NCBI GenBank assembly: GCA_964428335.1
Contig: CAYRXW010000002.1
Span: 199,088 to 263,087 of the forward strand
From: GW2011-AR15 sp964428335
GTDB lineage: Archaea > Nanobdellota > Nanobdellia > Woesearchaeales > GW2011-AR15
Direction of reading: 5' to 3'
DNA: 64,000 bases
Positions 59,376 to 64,000 of this stretch are shown piece by piece. Position 1 is the stretch's first letter. Each line of letters begins with the position of its first letter. Position numbers and translations under genes: made by a program. The notes below the pieces were generated by a model, which saw only the letters and a list, made by a program, of their open reading frames with translations, searched no databases and was not told the DNA's origin.

Positions 59376-60644
59376 ATGGCTATAAAAAAATTAAGTTTAG
59401 TAACTCCACACATTATACTTCCGCCACCGCACGTAGATGGGTCAATGCAGACTAATCAAGATAATCTTGCTTGGCTTTCACAAGATAGAGGTGTTGAGAT
59501 ACTTGCAATTTCTACAGATTGGAAATTAGGAGATGGAATTACTATTTCATCTAAAAAATGGGCAAAAGAAAATAAATCATTAACAGGCATAAAATATGCA
59601 TTTGTGCAACAAGAATATGAGTATGAAGGACAGGCACCGTCACTTCAAAGAATATCAGAAATAAATCAAAGTTTGGATGCTTTGCTAGATGCAAATTATC
59701 AAGGCAGAGATTTGCCAGATATTGCTGTAATAGGTCATGATTCATGGGTATGGCATAGAGAAGTTTTTCAAAAAAGGGGTATTCCAGTTGCTGTACGATT
59801 GCTTGGAACTCCAACTAGGGATATTAATAACTTATATTCAGAAGATGCTGCAGCAAGGTTTCAGCTAGAAGTTTTGAAATGTGATTATGTTTTTCCATTG
59901 AATCCAGTATTTGAATCTCATGTGTATGAATGGGCAGAGAGATATAATCAAGATATTAGTGGCAGAGTAAGCACTTTTTATGATGGTACACATCTAACAA
60001 GGTTCAAGGTAAAAGGAGTTAATACTAAATTAAGAAGAAGTTTAGGAATACAAGATGATCAGGTAGTAATTATGCATGCATCAGGTCATTTTCCCGTGAA
60101 AAATGTTCCGCTCATAGTCGAATCTGCAAATGAAGTATTAAGATATCATAATGATAGAGTTACTTATGTAATAGTTGGAGATGGGCCACAAGGAAATGAT
60201 GTAAGAGAGCTTATAGCTAAATCTCCTTATAAAAATAAAATACTGCATGTAGGTTCTCAGCCTCAAGATTTAATGCCAGGATATCACCAGATGGCAGACA
60301 TCTTTGTATTTGCATCTGAAAATGAAGGGCTAGGAAGAGTAGTTATGGAATCCCAAGCAACAGCAACATTTACAGTTGTTTCAGACATGCCAATAAGTGA
60401 TTATTTAGTTAAGGGAGGTAAATTTGGATATGTCTTTAAAAGAGGAGATGTGATAGATTTAGCAAGGAAAACTATGGATGCAATTAATCTAAACTTACAA
60501 AACCCTCTCTTATTTAGAAATATGGCGCTTGAAGCAGCGGTTCATGTTCATGCAAATTGTAACATTGAAGTGAATATGCCAGAATTTTATGATAGATTAA
60601 TTGAAATTGCAGGTAAAGGTGTAGGAAATTACGCATTTAATTAG
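59376..60644 (+). CDS. GT4-family glycosyltransferase
   Basis: A 422-residue GT-B enzyme. The N-terminal half has the acceptor-side Rossmann pattern (PHIILPPPHVDGSMQ, DIAVIGHDSWVWHREV). The C-terminal donor domain shows VVIMHASGHFPVKNVPLIVESANEVL, YVIVGDGPQGNDVRELI, ILHVGSQPQDLMPGYHQMADIFVFASENEGLGRVVMESQAT and FKRGDVIDLA; the E-x7-E motif is in ENEGLGRVVMES. It transfers a sugar from a nucleotide or other donor; acceptor unknown. It lies in the CAA-rich block with no other glycan genes, so might modify a protein made in the block. Confidence 0.85.
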   Translation: MAIKKLSLVTPHIILPPPHVDGSMQTNQDNLAWLSQDRGVEILAISTDWKLGDGITISSKKWAKENKSLTGIKYAFVQQEYEYEGQAPSLQRISEINQSLDALLDANYQGRDLPDIAVIGHDSWVWHREVFQKRGIPVAVRLLGTPTRDINNLYSEDAAARFQLEVLKCDYVFPLNPVFESHVYEWAERYNQDISGRVSTFYDGTHLTRFKVKGVNTKLRRSLGIQDDQVVIMHASGHFPVKNVPLIVESANEVLRYHNDRVTYVIVGDGPQGNDVRELIAKSPYKNKILHVGSQPQDLMPGYHQMADIFVFASENEGLGRVVMESQATATFTVVSDMPISDYLVKGGKFGYVFKRGDVIDLARKTMDAINLNLQNPLLFRNMALEAAVHVHANCNIEVNMPEFYDRLIEIAGKGVGNYAFN

Positions 60645-60652
60645 GGTTTAAA

Positions 60653-61507
60653 ATGATATTATTAAATGAAGCTATAAACTTGGAACTTGAACAAGAAGGA
60701 AAAGGATTAGAAGAGATGATAGGTCGCATGGCTGGTTCTGAAACAGCTTTTTTACCAAATATGTCTTGGCAAACTGTCTATAATTATTATACTAAGTTTG
60801 TTGAAAAAGGTATGGATAAAATTGTTGCAGCTTTTCTATCAGCGTCAAATATAACTCATAAAATAGGCACAGAGTATGTTTTTGAATTATATAATAATCT
60901 GCTAAGTAATATTATGGTATATGAATCAACTGTTTCTAGTTCAGAATTGATGGCATCAGCAGCTAGAATGACTGATTCATTTTTGGCTCTGCAAAAGTGT
61001 GAAAGTGAAAATGCAAAAATTGTAGCAGGTGAGCTAACTGAAAATTATATGAAGTTTAGAAGGAATTCGAGTTATGATTTTTCAGTTATTGATTCTTCTT
61101 ACATGGCAGGTTCTGAATACGCCGTTAATATTGGAGAGCTATCTAATCGGGCAGAATCAATAAAAAGAAATGGGATTCATGAAGGTGGAATTGGTATAAC
61201 TGCAATCACAAATCCAAAAGTACAGTCTTCGCTTAAAATTAAAATTGCGTATTTTAAGCTAATTGAAGAAGGTGGTTTAGATAAGAATATTGCAGCAGAA
61301 TTGATAGGTGGATATCATCTATATTTGGAGGAAGATGAAATAAATTTAACTTATAATTTAGCACCTCTTCCAGAGATACTTACTAGAGATACAGGCATCT
61401 TTCCTTCAAGAACAAGCGCAGCATCATTTGTTGTTTCCCATGGACATAAACACAAAGTTGAGGGTTATAGAAATATTGGTTATCTAAAAAATACAATGCT
61501 AAGCTAG
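60653..61507 (+). CDS. Unknown helical protein, 284 aa
   Basis: Starts 8 nt after the GT4 gene, so co-transcribed. Predominantly helical with short hydrophobic repeats (KIVAAFLSASNITHKIGTEYVFELYNNLLS, SSELMASAARMTDSFLALQ, AGSEYAVNIGELSNRAESIKRNG). A C-terminal segment is GLDKNIAAELIGGYHLYLEEDEINLTYNL followed by ASFVVSHGHKHKVEGYRNIGYL. No signal peptide or known domain. Gln codons are 3 CAA to 1 CAG. It may be a target or partner of the glycosyltransferase. Confidence 0.55.
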   Translation: MILLNEAINLELEQEGKGLEEMIGRMAGSETAFLPNMSWQTVYNYYTKFVEKGMDKIVAAFLSASNITHKIGTEYVFELYNNLLSNIMVYESTVSSSELMASAARMTDSFLALQKCESENAKIVAGELTENYMKFRRNSSYDFSVIDSSYMAGSEYAVNIGELSNRAESIKRNGIHEGGIGITAITNPKVQSSLKIKIAYFKLIEEGGLDKNIAAELIGGYHLYLEEDEINLTYNLAPLPEILTRDTGIFPSRTSAASFVVSHGHKHKVEGYRNIGYLKNTMLS

Positions 61508-61637
61508 AGAAACATCACACTAATATTGATATTTTTGATGAACTTGATATTTGTGTTATGAAATACTCAAAGAACTATAGATAAATCAAATTTTCAGAAC
61601 AATCAATTGAAAATATGGTTGAGGGGTTAAAATCACA

Positions 61638-62369
61638 ATGAATAACAAATTAAGACATCTGATTACCCAAGCAATTGTTTTCACATTGATTACAACAACA
61701 AGAGCGATAGGGTATACAAATAATATTAAGCCGCAAATTGAGCAATATGCAACTAAAAATTTAACCATCTTAATGGAACAGCATGAAGCAGAGTTTTGCA
61801 TAAACTATGGAACAGCTCCAAATGTGGCTGTTCATTTTAGAACAGATGGTGCTGCTAATTATAGTTTTTACAATAGGACCATAACTTTTGACTCTTATGA
61901 TTTTTTTAAAATTAGTCCTGCTGTGAACCCTTACAATATTTTAAGTTTTGATATTATGCTTAATGAATCCCAAGTAAAAGAAACTTTAGATCATGAGTTA
62001 GGCCATCATTATACAGCAGAACAGGCTCAAAATATTGGTTCGCTTGTTTTTGAACGGAGTTATATTTTTACTCTTTCTGGCCAAGATGCATTAGCAAATC
62101 GTGCTTTATTAGAAGGTATAGCTGTATATTTTGAGAAAGAATTAGGTTCAGATAATGAATACTTAAGTGATGATGAATATAAATGGGGATATAAACTAGT
62201 AAAACCTATTCTTGATAGGTATGGTGTTCAAAATGGTGTAACTTATCTTTTACTTAACCCTCCTATATTTGATGACCTAACAACAGAAGAAAGTGTTTTA
62301 AATTATCAGGGAAGGTTAACTGATAAAATGGAATCAGATAATGTTCCATTAAATTCATGCGTGCCTTAA
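61638..62369 (+). CDS. Secreted zinc metallopeptidase-like protein
   Basis: A 243-residue protein with a signal peptide (LITQAIVFTLITTTRAIG), preceded by GAGGGG about 12 nt upstream of the ATG. A zinc-peptidase core is visible: LDHELGHHYTAEQ (His119-Glu120, His123) and the downstream Glu ligand in LLEGIAVYFEKEL (Glu159), the gluzincin arrangement. The rest is beta-strand-rich (VAVHFRTDGAANYSFYNRTITFDSYDFF). It should act outside the cytoplasm on protein. Its convergent neighbour is the zinc-ribbon frame of the reductase. Start codon supported by the ribosome-binding site. Confidence 0.75.
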   Translation: MNNKLRHLITQAIVFTLITTTRAIGYTNNIKPQIEQYATKNLTILMEQHEAEFCINYGTAPNVAVHFRTDGAANYSFYNRTITFDSYDFFKISPAVNPYNILSFDIMLNESQVKETLDHELGHHYTAEQAQNIGSLVFERSYIFTLSGQDALANRALLEGIAVYFEKELGSDNEYLSDDEYKWGYKLVKPILDRYGVQNGVTYLLLNPPIFDDLTTEESVLNYQGRLTDKMESDNVPLNSCVP

Positions 62370-62370
62370 T

Positions 62371-62475
62371 TTAAACACTGCACGCGCTAAACCCACACAC
62401 CGGGCAAAGGCAGCACCCTTCCTGCATTACCATTTTAACTGAGCATTCCGGACAAATATCAAAACTTGCACCCAT
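62371..62475 (-). CDS. Split-off C-terminal zinc ribbon of ribonucleotide reductase, 34 aa
   Basis: A minus-strand frame starting at the ATG at 62475 with AGAGGTAG about 8 nt upstream. The product MGASFDICPECSVKMVMQEG followed by CCLCPVCGFSACSV looks just like the zinc-ribbon end of many class II reductases (CPDCG..L...EGC..C..CG.S.C). It lies in the same frame as the reductase gene, which ends 31 nt upstream, with stop codons TAA, TGA and TAG in between. This makes a separate translation start likely. Confidence 0.6.
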   Translation of the reverse strand: MGASFDICPECSVKMVMQEGCCLCPVCGFSACSV

Positions 62476-62505
62476 TCTTCTCTACCTCTTTTTTCACTGT
62501 TCTTT

Positions 62506-64000
62506 TTAGCAAAAAGTGCAGGTTATGTCTTCAACCTTTCCTGGCTTTGTCTGTATAACAATAGGCATGCCATCATCCAAGGCTTTCTCAGTCTTCTTTG
62601 TCTCAGCCTTTACTTCAATTGGCTTCTCAGCTTCCTTAGTGGCTTCCTTCTTCACTTCCTTGATATTCAAGACCTGGTTGCCCCTGCTTCCATCCCTGTA
62701 AACGGTTGAGCCTTTGCAGCCGGACTTCCATGAGAGCATATAACCAGCTTTTACCTGTTCAAGTGTCGCTGAATTAGGGAAGTTGATTGTTTTTGAGACT
62801 GCATTTGAAACATGCTTTTGGAATGATGCCTGCATCCCTATGTGCTCTTCTGCAGTAATATTGAACGAAACTTCAAACACATTCTTTACATCATCAGGAA
62901 CTTCCTTGATCCCATTTAAAGTTCCCTGCTCAGCAATCTTCCTCATTAATTCTTCGGAATAAAATCCTCTTTCCCTTGCAACTTTTTCAAAATGCTTGTT
63001 AACATAAGTAAATGTTGCGCCGATTGAATGGCTGTTCTTGATGAATGCCAATGCGAAGTTTGGTTCGCATCCTCCTGATGTATCTCCAAGCATGCTTAAC
63101 GTGCCTGTTGGTGCAATAGCAGTAATTGCGCAGTTCCTCACTTTTCTTCCTTCTTTTTCAAATTCAGAGCCTTTCCATCCAGGGAATTCTCCTTTCTCTT
63201 TTGCAAGCTCTTCTGACTTCTTCCATCCCTCTTCATCTATCACTCTCATGATTTCATTTGCAACTTTCCTTCCCTGTTCGCTTGAGTAAGGTATTTCAAG
63301 TTGGTACAAAAGGTCTGCAAACCCTAATACACCTAGGCCTATTCTTCTTGTCTTTTTTGCCATCTCTGTAATCTCGGGTGTTGGGTATTCAGAAGCGTCA
63401 ATCACATTATCAAGGAAATGTATTGAAAGCCTTGTTGTCTTCTTTATCTTTTCCCAGTCAATGACAGTTTTCCCATTCTCTATTTTTGTCATCCTGTCAA
63501 GGTTTATTGAGCCAAGATTGCAAACTTCATAATCTAATAGCCAGATTTCAGCGCATGGATTAGTTGCTTTAAATGTTCCAAGGTGCTTTATCTTGTTGTG
63601 CCTATTAGCGGTATCTACAAATAATACTCCAGGTTCTCCTGTCTTCCAGGCATGATATGAAATCTTGTCAAAAAGTTCCCTTGCATTTACCTGTTTTACA
63701 ACATGTTTCAGGTGCGGGTCAACAAGATCATACATCTCATCATTCTCGACAGCCTTCATGAACTTGTCATCAATCATCACAGATATGTTGAAATTAGTGA
63801 GCTGTGTCAGGTCATCTTTTGCAGTTACAAAGTCTAGGATATCAGGGTGCCATACATGAAATGTTGCCATCTGCGCACCTCTTCTGTTCCCTTGCATTAT
63901 TGTTGAGCACATCACATCATAGACTTTCATAAAGCTTATAGGTCCTGAAGCAACGCCTGAGCATCCCTTGACCCAGGTGCCTTTTGGTCTTAATGTTGAG
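62506..64000 (-). CDS. nrdJ: Class II (adenosylcobalamin) ribonucleotide reductase, C-terminal part (runs off window end)
   Basis: A large C-terminal part of NrdJ; the frame is open to the window edge. Visible: LRPKGTWVKGCSGVASGPISFMKVYD, GNRRGAQMATFHVWHPDILDFVTAKDD, ATNPCAEIWLLDYEVCNLGSINLDRM with Asn, radical Cys and Glu (N-x-C-x-E) and the redox Cys of EVCNLGS, TRRIGLGVLGFADLLYQL, and APTGTLSMLGDTSGGCEPNF. The end VEDITCTFC has a CxxC that could regenerate the active site. It is the canonical reductase of the genome compared with the paralogue at 51284. The zinc ribbon normally at its end is a separate frame downstream. Confidence 0.93.
   Translation of the reverse strand, partial: STLRPKGTWVKGCSGVASGPISFMKVYDVMCSTIMQGNRRGAQMATFHVWHPDILDFVTAKDDLTQLTNFNISVMIDDKFMKAVENDEMYDLVDPHLKHVVKQVNARELFDKISYHAWKTGEPGVLFVDTANRHNKIKHLGTFKATNPCAEIWLLDYEVCNLGSINLDRMTKIENGKTVIDWEKIKKTTRLSIHFLDNVIDASEYPTPEITEMAKKTRRIGLGVLGFADLLYQLEIPYSSEQGRKVANEIMRVIDEEGWKKSEELAKEKGEFPGWKGSEFEKEGRKVRNCAITAIAPTGTLSMLGDTSGGCEPNFALAFIKNSHSIGATFTYVNKHFEKVARERGFYSEELMRKIAEQGTLNGIKEVPDDVKNVFEVSFNITAEEHIGMQASFQKHVSNAVSKTINFPNSATLEQVKAGYMLSWKSGCKGSTVYRDGSRGNQVLNIKEVKKEATKEAEKPIEVKAETKKTEKALDDGMPIVIQTKPGKVEDITCTFC

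Noticed and set aside
62371..62508. Selenocysteine or pyrrolysine read-through joining NrdJ to the zinc ribbon
   Set aside because: Three different stop codons (TAA, TGA, TAG) lie in frame in 33 bases, and the small frame has its own ribosome-binding site, so read-through is improbable.
1..64000. tRNA, rRNA, CRISPR or insertion sequences
   Set aside because: I looked in the intergenic stretches for tRNA-like T-loops (GGTTCGAATCC type), regularly spaced repeats and transposase genes, and found none. The TTCGAA occurrences at 18594 and 25343 do not sit in a tRNA-like context.

Overview
The window reads as a chromosome segment of a small-genome, AT-rich archaeon, most likely of the DPANN type (Woesearchaeota/Pacearchaeota-like). 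This placement is inferred from gene content. The archaeal markers are an HMf-type histone, the ribosomal proteins S27e and L10e, aIF2-alpha, Nop10, archaeal-type PheS/PheT, an RNA 3'-phosphate cyclase, a NOG1-type GTPase and a bifunctional phosphoglucose/phosphomannose isomerase. Many ATGs lie about 25 nt downstream of TATA-like elements (leaderless mRNAs). Others follow GGTGA/GGAGG ribosome-binding sites, and tight ATGA or TAATG overlaps are common. I see no tRNA, rRNA, CRISPR array or insertion sequence.

Layout. 0-5.5 kb: cell-surface genes (arylsulfotransferase-like fragment, family-2 glycosyltransferase, a tandem pair of membrane-anchored SGNH hydrolases, PGI/PMI). 5.5-14 kb: envelope genes (ion channel, pilin-like operon, transglutaminase-like protein, Ig-repeat lipoprotein) plus triosephosphate isomerase. 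14-18.4 kb: two divergent EgtD-like methyltransferase homologues and a double Lrp regulator. 18.6-25.2 kb: microproteins, histone, S27e-aIF2alpha-Nop10 operon, a phosphoribosyltransferase, and pheS and pheT split by two unknown ORFs. 25.4-32.5 kb: a sulfatase, two long His-rich proteins (one with a xylose-isomerase-like barrel), a nucleotidyltransferase and a frameshifted gene. 32.5-42 kb: RtcA, HAD phosphatase, HhH/coiled-coil protein, three tandem unknown paralogues, NOG1-like GTPase, L10e, antiporter. 42-53.3 kb: a third EgtD-like homologue with a second double Lrp regulator, a short Dph2-like protein, and DNA-precursor genes (DHFR, thymidylate synthase, an unusual class II ribonucleotide reductase with a cobalamin adenosyltransferase) plus a SET protein. 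53.4-62.4 kb: mostly unrecognised genes with CAA-rich glutamine codon use (1158-aa protein, AbrB-PhoU regulator, AAA+ ATPase, GT4 glycosyltransferase, helical protein, secreted metallopeptidase). 62.4-64 kb: a second, conventional class II reductase running off the end, with its zinc ribbon apparently encoded by a separate small ORF.

Most promising leads: (1) a repeated pairing of a double Lrp regulator with an EgtD-like methyltransferase homologue, and a shared ACTACT-N4-AGTAGT palindrome in the 44-53 kb region; (2) a ribonucleotide reductase paralogue lacking both redox cysteines, beside a canonical one with a split-off zinc ribbon; (3) the His-rich protein pair with a TIM barrel and nucleotidyltransferase; (4) the codon-atypical 53-62 kb block. 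All identifications come from reading the sequence and recalled family motifs. No database search was run.
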